Shown: in pieces, positions 42,563-52,100 of the stretch
How positions within the stretch are numbered: position 1 is the first letter of the stretch
Layout: every line of letters begins with the position of its first letter
Assembly (NCBI RefSeq): GCF_900177805.1
Contig: NZ_FXAX01000002.1
Span: 1-64,000 of the forward strand
Reading direction: 5' to 3'
Source of the DNA: Fibrobacter sp. UWB13
Lineage (GTDB): Bacteria; Fibrobacterota; Fibrobacteria; Fibrobacterales; Fibrobacteraceae
Length of the DNA stretch: 64,000 bases
Made by a program: the position numbers and the translations under genes
The notes under the pieces: model-generated
Database searches by the model: none
Seen by the model: only the letters and a program-made list of their open reading frames with translations
What the model was told of the DNA's origin: nothing

Positions 42563-45500
42563 ATGAATCGTATCTACTTGTCTGTATTGCTTTTAGCGGC
42601 AGCATCCGCTTTTGCCGAAAAAACTGTAACCCCCGTCGCCCCCAAACTGGTGGATAACTGCTACCAGATTGGCACTGTAGCCGAACTTTTCGGTTTTGCA
42701 GAAATCGTGAACGACGAAAATAATGCAGCTCACGACAATTGCGCCTGCGGAAGACTCACCGCCGATATTCTGGTAAATACCCAAAACCCGGAAAACTCTG
42801 ATGGTTCAGAGATCATTTCGTGGACGCCCATCATGAACTATTGCGGGACCTTCGACGGCAACGGCAAAAGCATAACGGGGCTTAGTTTCATCGACTGGTA
42901 TGGTGGCAACATCGGCTTTTTCGGAAGCACCATCAAAAAATTCGTCTCCCTCGAAGAAGAATACCACGCCACCATCAAGGACCTTAATCTGATCGACGCC
43001 TATTTCAGTGGCGACACCTGCGTCGGAACACTCATCGGACATGGCGAAGAAACCGACATCATCAACGTCCACACAGACGGTTCCGCCCACGGAAGATACG
43101 CCATCGGCGGTTTTGCAGGATACCTCAGAACCGGAACCATTACGCATTCCTTCAACGAAGCGGGCGGCGATGCCAAAGCCGCAGGCGGTGCTTTCATCGG
43201 CGTTGTCGAAGGGAACATCAGCATTACAAATTCCTACAATAAAGGGCACCTTACACCAGACAACGATGGCTGCTGCTCATCATCTACTCCCAAGTCCCCC
43301 ATTCGCCTAGTCGGGTACAATTACGGGACGGTCACTGTTGAAAATTCCTACCACATGCCCCAAAAAACATGGGACAATGATAGGGCATCACTCGATGGTG
43401 TTACCGTCATCCACAGTTTTTACGATGGTTCCTATATCGGTAAGTACGGCACCCACGTCACCACACATGAATTCAACGACGGCACAGTGGCGAAGCTTTT
43501 ACGCGAATACAAATCCGACAGTACCGGCACCGACGGCTCCGTATGGGGACAAGAAATCGGAAAAGACGAATCACCCGTATTTACAGACAAGTTCAACTTT
43601 TATTCCATTATCCCGCAAACTCCAAAGATGGTCGAAGGTTGCTACCAGATCGGCACTGTTGAAGAGCTCTTCGGTTTTGCAAACATCGTCAACACTTCGC
43701 TGTACAACATCACGCCGTTCTGCGCCCAGCTGACAAAAGACATTACCCTCAACAAGGACGTTGCCGCCAAAAAGAAAGGCGACATCCAATGGATTCCGAT
43801 TCGAGATTTCGACGGCACGTTCGACGGTCAGGGCCACACGATTTCGGGCATTTACATTAACGATACGACACTCACAAATGCAGGCTTATTCGCATCTGTT
43901 TTTAACCGAGACCCGCTCTCCCCCACAATCATCAAGGACGTTAACATCGCTGATACATACATTCGTGGTGGTCTGAACACAGGAACCCTGGTGGGCGAAA
44001 TCGACACCCTCAGCAAAGATGTTGTCATCGAAAATTGCGGAGTCAATGCCGTAACGGGGAACTCTTATATATACGAAGCGAAACAGTATAGAGGTGGCAT
44101 TGTCGGGCTCTTGCATGGTGGAACGCTTACGATTAAGCAAACTTCTAGCGAAATCAACTTGTTTGGATATGGCAACGGAGGAGGACTTGTCGGTAACGTC
44201 ATGGGTTCGCTGAACATTGTCAATTCCTACAGCATCCTCACCGACGCCGACTATTTCCAAGCTCAAGGACTTGTGGGTTACGCGCCACAGCCATACTATT
44301 CAGGCAGCACTCCTGTTACAGCACAAATTAACATAGAAAATTCCTATGGGCTTACAAAATCCGCAACAACTCCGGATTTGATATATGTTCACCTCAGTAG
44401 AGTTCCAGTTCCCGTTACATACAAAAACGTTTTCCACATTGACTACTCCGGGACTTCTCAAGACAGCATTGGACTTTTCAGTGCCACAGAAGAACAGTTC
44501 AAAAACGGCGCGGTCGCAAGCGCATTGCACATGTACAAAAGCGAAACCGCCGACGGCTCCGTGTGGGGTCAAAATGTGGGCACAGACGAATATCCAAAGC
44601 TCACCGGAAATATCACAGGCGCTACTTCTGTCAAGAGTTCTTCGTTGAAGTTGGTAACATACGATACAGACACAACCACATATCGCGACAAATATGTCGA
44701 AGGATTAGAAAGCTTACTTCCGATTCCCGAACGCAAGGACTATGTTTTTAAGGGTTGGTTCAGCAACAAGGACTATTCAGGAAGTCCAGTGAAATTCATT
44801 CCAAACGATGCAACAGGCGACTTGACTTATTACGCCCAATGGTGGCACAACCCGAGCATTGTCAACAACTGCTACGAAATCGGCGACATTGGCGAGCTGT
44901 ATCAATTTGCCGACATGTACAACAGCGAAGCGAAGCACACGAGCACATGTGTCAAGCTTACGGCAAACATCATCGACAACAAGAATGTTCTCGTCAACGG
45001 AAAAATCAACGAAGCAGATTCTGCAAAATTCAAAAAATGGACTCCAATCAAGAATTTCATTGGTACGTTTGATGGTCAAGGTCACACCATTTCAGGTCTT
45101 TTCGTTTCCAATTCCGCAGATGGAGTCGGGCTCTTTGGCTCAATCGGCTTAAAAAGAGAAGTCGGTGAAAAAGCACCCGTGACCAAAACAGTCATTCAAA
45201 ACATCAACATCAAAGACTCTTATTTCTACGGAAACAAGTATGTCGGGAGTCTCATTGGACGAGCCGAATCAGCTTCTATTTTGTCGGTGATAAATATTTC
45301 TAGCGAAAGCAACATCAATGCAAATTCCAATCACGCTGGAGGAATCATCGGTTATTATGGCAACGATGAAGGTCCGGACGAAGGCATCGAACTGAACATA
45401 GTCAACGTCCACCATGATGGCGAAACTTTTGGTCTCAATTGCGTCGGAGGCATTGCAGGTTCTATCTTATATGCAAAATCAACTATAATCAACGCGTCTA

Positions 45501-46606
45501 ATACTGGAGCCACTTTAGGGTATGGCGGAATTGGCGGATTAGTCGGGCAAATAATTAGCTACGACACATCTAAATCCACAATGATGTACTCTTACAACGA
45601 AGGCTTCGTCAGTTCCATCAATGCTGCAGTAGGCGGTTTAGTTGCATTCCAGAAATATTTCCTAGATCTTTACAACTCTTACAATGTTGGCAACGTCCAA
45701 GCAGGTACGTTTAAATCTGGCGGGATTATTGGACAAACGGACGGTATTCTTTCCATCGTTAATACGTATAACAAAGGCATTGTCAGCGCCGAAAAGGATT
45801 CATTAGTAGACGCACTCGTCGCCGAAACGGGCGAAAATTCCGAAGTCTCATTGAACAATACATTCTATGTGAATACAGCAAAAACAACTCAAAGCGGAAC
45901 CGCAGCAAGTGCTACCGAGTTTACAGATTTGTCGCTGGCCAAGAAGCTCCATGATTACAACAAGAATGGAATTAATGGTGACGTATGGGGGCAAGAAACA
46001 GGTGATGCTTACCCGCACTTCAAGAAGAATGTTGTCGAAGAATTTGCAGCCGCTTACATCAAGACGCTCAACCTCGAAATTGCAATTAGCTCTTCAAGCA
46101 GCGTGAATTCGAGCAGCTCTACCGCGCAATCGTCATCCAGTTCCGCAAAATCGTCTTCAAGCAGCGTGAATTCAAGTTCTAGCGTAACGGTCTCCAGCTC
46201 TAGCGAAGAATCCAGTAGTTCCGCGAAGTCGTCGTCCTCCTCTGCGAAATCCAGCAGTTCTTCAAAGATTGCTTCGAGTTCTTCGAGCAGCGCGAAATCG
46301 AGCAGCTCCGCGAAGTCATCTTCGAGCAATGCAAAGTCTAGTTCCAGCGTAACTGTTTCCAGCTCAAGCAAGGGAACAGGACTTGAAAAAGTAAGGTCAA
46401 TTGCAAAATTGCACATTGCCGTTGAACCAAACTTCATTTCGATTCACGGAGCACAGATTGGAGCCAACGTAACTTTATTGGATATGCAAGGACGAGTTCT
46501 GTACCGCCATCATGCGGTGAGTTCGGACTTTAACATTGCCAAACCGGCCCCAGGATCGTATATAATACACATCATGAACAAAAAGCAAATCGTCACGATA
46601 CGGTAA
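42563..46606 (+). CDS. Large exported GLUG-like repeat protein with InlB-type repeat, Ser-rich linker and C-terminal sorting-like domain
   Basis: 1347 aa. Signal peptide (about residues 1-18, ending AFA). Three blocks each start with a NCYQIGTVAELFGFA-like sequence and contain GTFDGNGKSITGL/GTFDGQGHTISGI and many GGFAGYL, GGLVGNV and GGIIGYY turns, the pattern of GLUG-type beta-helix adhesins. Between blocks 2 and 3 is a Listeria-Bacteroides/InlB-type repeat (YVFKGWFSNKDYSGSPV...YYAQW, about 710-750). Residues about 1170-1280 are almost only Ser with Ala, Lys, Val and Asn. The last 70 residues (VTLLDMQGRVLYRHHAV...PGSYIIHI) resemble a type A C-terminal sorting domain of type IX-secreted proteins. 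Likely a surface adhesin; ligand unknown. Confidence 0.82.
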   Translation: MNRIYLSVLLLAAASAFAEKTVTPVAPKLVDNCYQIGTVAELFGFAEIVNDENNAAHDNCACGRLTADILVNTQNPENSDGSEIISWTPIMNYCGTFDGNGKSITGLSFIDWYGGNIGFFGSTIKKFVSLEEEYHATIKDLNLIDAYFSGDTCVGTLIGHGEETDIINVHTDGSAHGRYAIGGFAGYLRTGTITHSFNEAGGDAKAAGGAFIGVVEGNISITNSYNKGHLTPDNDGCCSSSTPKSPIRLVGYNYGTVTVENSYHMPQKTWDNDRASLDGVTVIHSFYDGSYIGKYGTHVTTHEFNDGTVAKLLREYKSDSTGTDGSVWGQEIGKDESPVFTDKFNFYSIIPQTPKMVEGCYQIGTVEELFGFANIVNTSLYNITPFCAQLTKDITLNKDVAAKKKGDIQWIPIRDFDGTFDGQGHTISGIYINDTTLTNAGLFASVFNRDPLSPTIIKDVNIADTYIRGGLNTGTLVGEIDTLSKDVVIENCGVNAVTGNSYIYEAKQYRGGIVGLLHGGTLTIKQTSSEINLFGYGNGGGLVGNVMGSLNIVNSYSILTDADYFQAQGLVGYAPQPYYSGSTPVTAQINIENSYGLTKSATTPDLIYVHLSRVPVPVTYKNVFHIDYSGTSQDSIGLFSATEEQFKNGAVASALHMYKSETADGSVWGQNVGTDEYPKLTGNITGATSVKSSSLKLVTYDTDTTTYRDKYVEGLESLLPIPERKDYVFKGWFSNKDYSGSPVKFIPNDATGDLTYYAQWWHNPSIVNNCYEIGDIGELYQFADMYNSEAKHTSTCVKLTANIIDNKNVLVNGKINEADSAKFKKWTPIKNFIGTFDGQGHTISGLFVSNSADGVGLFGSIGLKREVGEKAPVTKTVIQNINIKDSYFYGNKYVGSLIGRAESASILSVINISSESNINANSNHAGGIIGYYGNDEGPDEGIELNIVNVHHDGETFGLNCVGGIAGSILYAKSTIINASNTGATLGYGGIGGLVGQIISYDTSKSTMMYSYNEGFVSSINAAVGGLVAFQKYFLDLYNSYNVGNVQAGTFKSGGIIGQTDGILSIVNTYNKGIVSAEKDSLVDALVAETGENSEVSLNNTFYVNTAKTTQSGTAASATEFTDLSLAKKLHDYNKNGINGDVWGQETGDAYPHFKKNVVEEFAAAYIKTLNLEIAISSSSSVNSSSSTAQSSSSSAKSSSSSVNSSSSVTVSSSSEESSSSAKSSSSSAKSSSSSKIASSSSSSAKSSSSAKSSSSNAKSSSSVTVSSSSKGTGLEKVRSIAKLHIAVEPNFISIHGAQIGANVTLLDMQGRVLYRHHAVSSDFNIAKPAPGSYIIHIMNKKQIVTIR

Positions 46607-46659
46607 TAGCGACAAACGCGCTATTTGCCGTATTTTCGGCCATGCTTTTTATACCAACA

Positions 46660-46689
46660 TTGTCTTTTTAACATTTTTCATTGTATATT
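46660..46689 (+). promoter_or_regulatory. Promoter with start point at or near the ATG (leaderless type)
   Basis: -35 TTGTCT (46660-46665), an 18-base spacer, -10 TATATT (46684-46689), then six bases to the ATG at 46696. No Shine-Dalgarno. Same spacing as the promoter at 42527-42556. Confidence 0.5.
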
Positions 46690-46695
46690 GTAAAT

Positions 46696-47121
46696 ATGAC
46701 TTTGTCGTTCAAGCATAAGGTAATGTTATTCTTTTGTGCAACAGCGTTCTGCTGGGCACAGGATTTGAACAAACCTGTAAATGACGTTGATGTGTTCCGC
46801 CCCGAAAAGCGCGAAACTACAGTCCAGATGGTGGACTCGTCACAAAGCAATTCCATAAAGTTGAACGTTGACATTTTTGCGGACGGATTTGTCGGATCGT
46901 ACTACATCCTTTGGGACAACGTAGACCTCTCCGAAGATATCAAGAAGCTCATGACGACCCGCGACTTTGCGCGCGATGAATTCTTTATGCAGAACATCGA
47001 CCGCGAACAGTTCGAACAGGAACGCATGTTGCAGCTCTTTGAAGACCGCAAGCAGGAATTCTTCAAGATATTCCCCGACGAAGCCCTCAAGGAACTCCAG
47101 GAACGTAAAGCCGACGAGTAA
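46696..47121 (+). CDS. Small exported protein of unknown function
   Basis: 141 aa from the ATG at 46696. A signal peptide (MTLSFKHKVMLFFCATAFCWA, cleaved before QDLNK) is followed by a mostly acidic, charged, helical protein ending in a highly charged coil (DREQFEQERMLQLFEDRKQE). No cysteine remains after cleavage, so it is not a lipoprotein. I recognise no domain. It is preceded by a promoter so close that the mRNA may lack a leader. Separated from birA by an intergenic repeat. Confidence 0.68.
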   Translation: MTLSFKHKVMLFFCATAFCWAQDLNKPVNDVDVFRPEKRETTVQMVDSSQSNSIKLNVDIFADGFVGSYYILWDNVDLSEDIKKLMTTRDFARDEFFMQNIDREQFEQERMLQLFEDRKQEFFKIFPDEALKELQERKADE

Positions 47122-47151
47122 GTTTCGCGAAAGACGAGAATCGCCGCCCAT

Positions 47152-47234
47152 GTCATGCCCGCCTCCGAGCTCTTTGATCACTTAGTGCTTTAGCACTTAC
47201 GTGAGCATGATCCGCGTATGGGGAGGGCATCTCC
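47152..47234. repeat. Family-A palindromic intergenic repeat
   Basis: It starts GTCATGCCCGCC and ends GAGGGCATCTCC. Inside are a second palindrome, AGTGCT-TT-AGCACT (47184-47197), and an outer GATCA/TGATC pair (47176-47180, 47208-47212). Fills the gap between 46696-47121 and birA. Confidence 0.6.
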
Positions 47235-47283
47235 TTTTACTAGATTTTCGAACAACTAATGACTATTGACTAACGGCTAGCAA

Positions 47284-48183
47284 ATGTTTTCACAGGAACG
47301 CAATTTTACAGACTGGCAGCTCACAGGCTTTGGCGATGCCCCCGCCTTCCTTTTCGAGACGATAGGCAGCACCCACAAGCTCATGAAATCCATGGCAGCC
47401 TCCGGTGAAATTGCCCCCGGCACGCTTTTTGTGGCAGACTCGCAGAGCGATGGGCATGGTCGCCACGAACGCACTTGGGACTCCCCCGCCGGCAAAAACC
47501 TTTACTTTAACATTTTAATCCCGCTCGACAACATCCCCGCCAGCAACTTTGCACAAATCACGCAAGTTGCAGCCCTCACATTTGCAGAGACATTCAACAA
47601 TATTCAAGAAGGCGATGCAATTGCAAGCCGGGATTGCGCGGGCGCACCAAAAATCACGGTCAAGTGGCCCAACGACATTCTCTACGGCAAAAGCAAGTTC
47701 TGCGGGATTCTCGCGGAGGTTGTTTATACAAGATGGCGATCCCCGAACAAGTCGGGGATGACAAGTGAGAATGCGCCGCGCCCCGCCCTCTCGATGGGAG
47801 TCGGCATCAACGTCAACAGCGCCCCCGCCGATTACGCCCACCTGAACCGCGCTGTAACCACGCTTAAAACCATCTTCGGGCATGCCATCAACCGCGAAAA
47901 GCTTTTGCAAGCACTTATCGGGAATCTCGAACGCGCCATCGGGCAGTTCAAAGCCTTCGGTATTCGCCCGTGGGTCGAAGCCTGGAAACGCATGGACCAG
48001 TTCATCGGCGCCCGTGGCACCATCATCGTGAACAACAACTGCACCGATCAAAACCGCGATACCGGCGAAGGCTCCGTCAAAAAAACAGGTCGCATCATCA
48101 ACATGAACGATGACGGCAGCCTGCTCTTCGAATGCGATGACGGCACTGTAGAAACCGTCATCTCCGCTGATCTGGAAATTTAA
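47284..48183 (+). CDS. birA: Biotin-[acetyl-CoA-carboxylase] ligase (no DNA-binding domain)
   Basis: 299 aa. It attaches biotin to carboxylase/decarboxylase carrier proteins through biotinyl-AMP. Present are ETIGSTHKLM, GRHERTWDSPAGKNLYF (the biotin-loop GRxxRxWxSPxG), KWPNDILYGKSKFCGILAEV and MGVGINVN. It begins directly with the catalytic domain, so it is a group I ligase that cannot act as a repressor. Unusually, residues about 150-165 (YTRWRSPNKSGMTSE) are encoded by an intergenic-type palindrome (47739-47759), lengthening a surface loop between two core strands without breaking the frame. Confidence 0.93.
   Translation: MFSQERNFTDWQLTGFGDAPAFLFETIGSTHKLMKSMAASGEIAPGTLFVADSQSDGHGRHERTWDSPAGKNLYFNILIPLDNIPASNFAQITQVAALTFAETFNNIQEGDAIASRDCAGAPKITVKWPNDILYGKSKFCGILAEVVYTRWRSPNKSGMTSENAPRPALSMGVGINVNSAPADYAHLNRAVTTLKTIFGHAINREKLLQALIGNLERAIGQFKAFGIRPWVEAWKRMDQFIGARGTIIVNNNCTDQNRDTGEGSVKKTGRIINMNDDGSLLFECDDGTVETVISADLEI
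47739..47759. repeat. Family-C palindrome inserted in birA
   Basis: ATCCCCGA (47739-47746), loop ACAAG, TCGGGGAT (47752-47759), then GACA. The 8-bp perfect stem and trailing GATGACA match the style of the intergenic repeats at 34801-34827 and 60261-60279, yet this copy is in frame within a conserved gene. Confidence 0.7.
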
Positions 48184-48189
48184 AATAAA

Positions 48190-48846
48190 TTATTTCCAAT
48201 ATATAGCAGCAGAAATGTCCAAATCGTCTGTTTCTAATGAACTTTGATTATGCCAAGAACATCTATAACGGTAATAGTCATTACATCCTTCATTTACCGA
48301 AAATGTGTATTTATCATCTTGCAATTCATTTCCATATACAGTTTCTCTTTGGCAGGAATATAAATCCATGCGACAATCCTTCATTACGTTTACATCGACG
48401 GAATCGCCCCGTACAGTAAATGAATGGATTATCCCAGATAGGTCAATGTCATATTTCTTTTCGACATTCTTAATATCGAAAAGAGAAAAACGAACATGTT
48501 CGTCAGAATCTGGGATTAAGTTGATATCTGCATTTACGCTAGGCTTGTTAAAATCACGACCTTTCTGAACAATAATAGTTTTCTCGTTATTAATGAATTT
48601 GTATTCATAATTACCACAAGCATTAATATCTTTAGATGATCCAGCAGGCCCAAAATGAAATATAATACTACAATTTGAATTGTATAAACACCTTATTTCT
48701 AAGTTGTTATACATTGTTGTAGCGTGCTCCTTTAACACATAAGTACAATCTTTCACATCCTCACCGTTCCCTCCCGTAGAAAATCCTTCACAAGAGAGCA
48801 AGTTAAACAGAAAAGGAATCGACAATAGTATCCAATTTTTTTTCAT
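48190..48846 (-). CDS. Hypothetical lipoprotein
   Basis: 218 aa with a signal peptide and lipobox NLLSC (Cys at about residue 19). The mature part has about ten cysteines in a beta-rich protein (for example CTYVLKEHATTMYNNLEIRC and GCNDYYRYRCSW), suggesting disulfides outside the cytoplasm. No family recognised. It is convergent with birA (6 bases between stops) and divergent from the 1253-aa lipoprotein gene. A+T-rich relative to birA. Confidence 0.7.
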   Translation of the reverse strand: MKKNWILLSIPFLFNLLSCEGFSTGGNGEDVKDCTYVLKEHATTMYNNLEIRCLYNSNCSIIFHFGPAGSSKDINACGNYEYKFINNEKTIIVQKGRDFNKPSVNADINLIPDSDEHVRFSLFDIKNVEKKYDIDLSGIIHSFTVRGDSVDVNVMKDCRMDLYSCQRETVYGNELQDDKYTFSVNEGCNDYYRYRCSWHNQSSLETDDLDISAAIYWK

Positions 48847-49100
48847 GTTTTACCTCAACAAAAGTATAGGAAGTGCAGCAAGCGCAAAATTTCTCCTTGT
48901 TGAAAAAACTCATTCATAAAATAAATAAAATATCCCCATCCATCTTCTTTTTGCATAATTTTCTCAACCATTTCGCATGCAATATGATTTTCAAACCATA
49001 TTCCCCCTCAACATCCTCAACACTTCTTTTACTCTGAAAATTGTAACCATAGTCTTACAATTAAAATATTTGTATATTGCGTTCAAATTAAGGAGGCAAT

Positions 49101-52100
49101 ATGCACATTGCGTACAACGCATTCAAAAAGGCATTCTTTTCTTTATGCCTGACACTTCCGTTTTACATAGCCGCTTGCGGTGACGATAGCGACAACAATT
49201 CAACCGCAATTATCGAAGACGACGAAGAAGACAACCTCGGTGGCGAAACCTTCAAGGACACCACCATCACGAGCAACCAGTTCAATTCCAACGCGGGCGT
49301 TGTCAACATCATCAAGAGCGAAATTCTGGATGTCAAAAGCGGCAACTCCTACAAAACCATCCAATTCGGTCCGTACACGTGGATGGCAGAGAACGCAAAC
49401 TACAAGATTTCACGCAGTGCATGCTACGACGGGGATACCGACTACTGCAAAACGTACGGACGCTTATACCAGAGCATGAACGCCGACCAGGCTTGCCCCA
49501 GCGGGTTCAAAATTCCGTCCGAAGCGGACTTCAAATACATCACGCGCTTCACAAATTCCATTACCGACCCCGCATTTGGCTTCAACCCGCAAATGTCCGG
49601 CTTCTGTGAAACGGTCAATGGCGAACTGCAATGTTCCCGCCTCGGCAAAGAGGCATACTACCTCACCACCGATTTCAACGTATTTAGAGTCAACAACAAA
49701 AGCAAATTCGACTTTCCCGAAGCAAACTATAGTGCATATTACGCACTCCGTTGCATGAAAACTTCGCACTTTGTCGAAAACGACAAACAGCTCCCGATTT
49801 GCGATTCTACCACTTACAATAGCCTCAGCAACTTCTATGTCGCAAGCAAAGGATACAACTACCGCTGCAACCGCAAAAAATGGGTCGAAGCCGAAGACAA
49901 CTCCTGCCCATCCGCAGAACGTGGCGAAAAGCATTACTACAAAGACACCTTGTTCGTATGCCGCGGTTCCTGGCAATACGCAACCATGAGCGACGTAGAC
50001 GTGAGCTGCACCAAGAAAAACCAGTGGGAAATCCTCAAGCTCAACGGTCAAAGCTACATCTGCGACGATTCCACATGGCGCAAGCCCTCCACCGTCGAAA
50101 CGGCAATCGGACTTTGCACGCTCGACAGCTTAAAGAAGATGAGTGCCGCCATCGACAAGGACAACGAAGACACCACGGATTACATCTGCGATTCCACAGG
50201 CTGGCGCAGGGCAGTCCTCACAGACTCCATCGGGTTCTGCACCAAGAAAAACCAATGGGAACAAAAGAAAAATTACGAACAGGACTACATCTGCAAAGAC
50301 TCCACATGGCGTAAGCCGACCACCATCGAAGCCGCCATCGGGCTCTGCACACCCGACAGCATCAAAAAAATGGGCGCTGTCAAAACCAAGAGCGACACCA
50401 CGGAATACTTCTGCGATTCTACAGGCTGGCGCAGGGCAGTCCTCACAGACTCCATCGGTAAATGCACACTCAGCAGGGATTGGGAAGAGAAAAAGAATTA
50501 CGGCAAGAACTACATCTGTAGGGATTCCGTCTGGAAACGAGCCACCACGCGCGAAGATTCCATCGGATTCTGCACGCCAAAGCGAATTGGCAAAATCGAC
50601 TCCCTCAAGAGCGGCAACAGCTACAGCTCTTACTACTGCGATTCCACAGGCTGGCGCAGCACCGTCATGGTAGACTTTGTCGGCAAATGCGAATCTTCAA
50701 AGTTCTACACGACCGTCGAATACAGGAGCACAACATACGTTTGCCGCCCCACCAAGAAATGGGACATATTGAGCTCGACCGAAAAGAGCATCGGCATTTG
50801 CTCGCCCAAGATCAACGGAAAAATCGACACCTTAAAATCTAGCGGCACAAGCTACATCTGCGATTCCACAAGCTGGCGCACCACTAACATTTACGACTAT
50901 TACGGCGATTGCGATTCCACCAAGCTCTACACAACAAAAACGTTCAACGACGAGACTTACGGCTGCACGAACCCCACAAAATGGGAAAAACTCACGCACC
51001 CCACATCTGAATTCGGATTCTGCATGCCAAAGCTCAAAGGCACCATAAAAACAGACAAATCCGGCAAGGACTTTATCTGCGATAGCATCTGGAGAAACGC
51101 GACCAAAGCCGAAGTTCTCGGCACATGCGATTCGAGCAAGCAAACGCTCCAAAAATCGTACAACTCCGTCACGTACGCTTGCGTGAACAACGAATGGCGA
51201 ACGCTCACCTCATTGGAAACCGCCTTGGGACTATGCACAAAGGAAAATCTAAACATCATAAAGTCAAAGGATAACGTAAGCTACATTTGCAACGATACCG
51301 GCTGGGCAAAATACACCGTCGAGCAAGTATTCGGGGAATGCTTTTATAAAAACGAATACAAGACTGCCGAATTTGGCGGCTACGAATACGTTTGTAAGCA
51401 CAACAAATGGACCTTAATAGACTCCATCGAATACGCCTTGGGATTCTGCAAAGAAACAAGTTACTACAAAGTATATGAATACAAGGGCGATTACTACTAT
51501 TGCAGCGACGATGAGGAATGGGAAATTGCCCCAGCCAGATACGCCCTACAGGCTCTAGATAAATGCACATCAGAAAAACTCGGCAAAACGGCTATGTACC
51601 GCGGGGTAGAGTACTACTGTTCCGATGGCGATATATGGTATGAGTACACAACCTTGGATAAGGAACTTGGCGTATGCCATAGCGGAATCATAGACAAAGT
51701 CGTTGAATATAACGGTAAAAATTACGGTTGTGCGTTCATAAATGGCAATGGACAAAGAAAATATTTTTGGCGAGAAGAAGAAGAAGCAGACAGACTTTTA
51801 GGATTCTGCCATGGGTTGGTAAAAAAAATAATCTGGAAAGAATACAACGGTAAAGATTACGTTTGCGATGACGATGAAGGCAAATGGACAAGCTCCGGCT
51901 CAATGTTCCCCATGTACGGCTCATGCACCTCTAGCCAAACAGAGAAACTAGGTGTTACGGTAGGTTTAAACGGACAGCACTACTATTGCAACACCAACAT
52001 GAACTCAACATCGAATGATTTGACCGGTTGGTACGCCTTACAGCCCATCGACAGCATCAAAGGACCTTGCTATTACGACAAGCTTGGCGACACGCTGACG

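Noticed and set aside
46081-46380. Serine-codon-rich stretch read as a CRISPR or satellite array
   Set aside because: Units are irregular, in frame with a large exported protein and use mixed Ser codons; there are no spacers.
47176-47212. Palindromes upstream of birA as a biotin operator
   Set aside because: This BirA has no DNA-binding domain and the sequence belongs to a dispersed repeat family.
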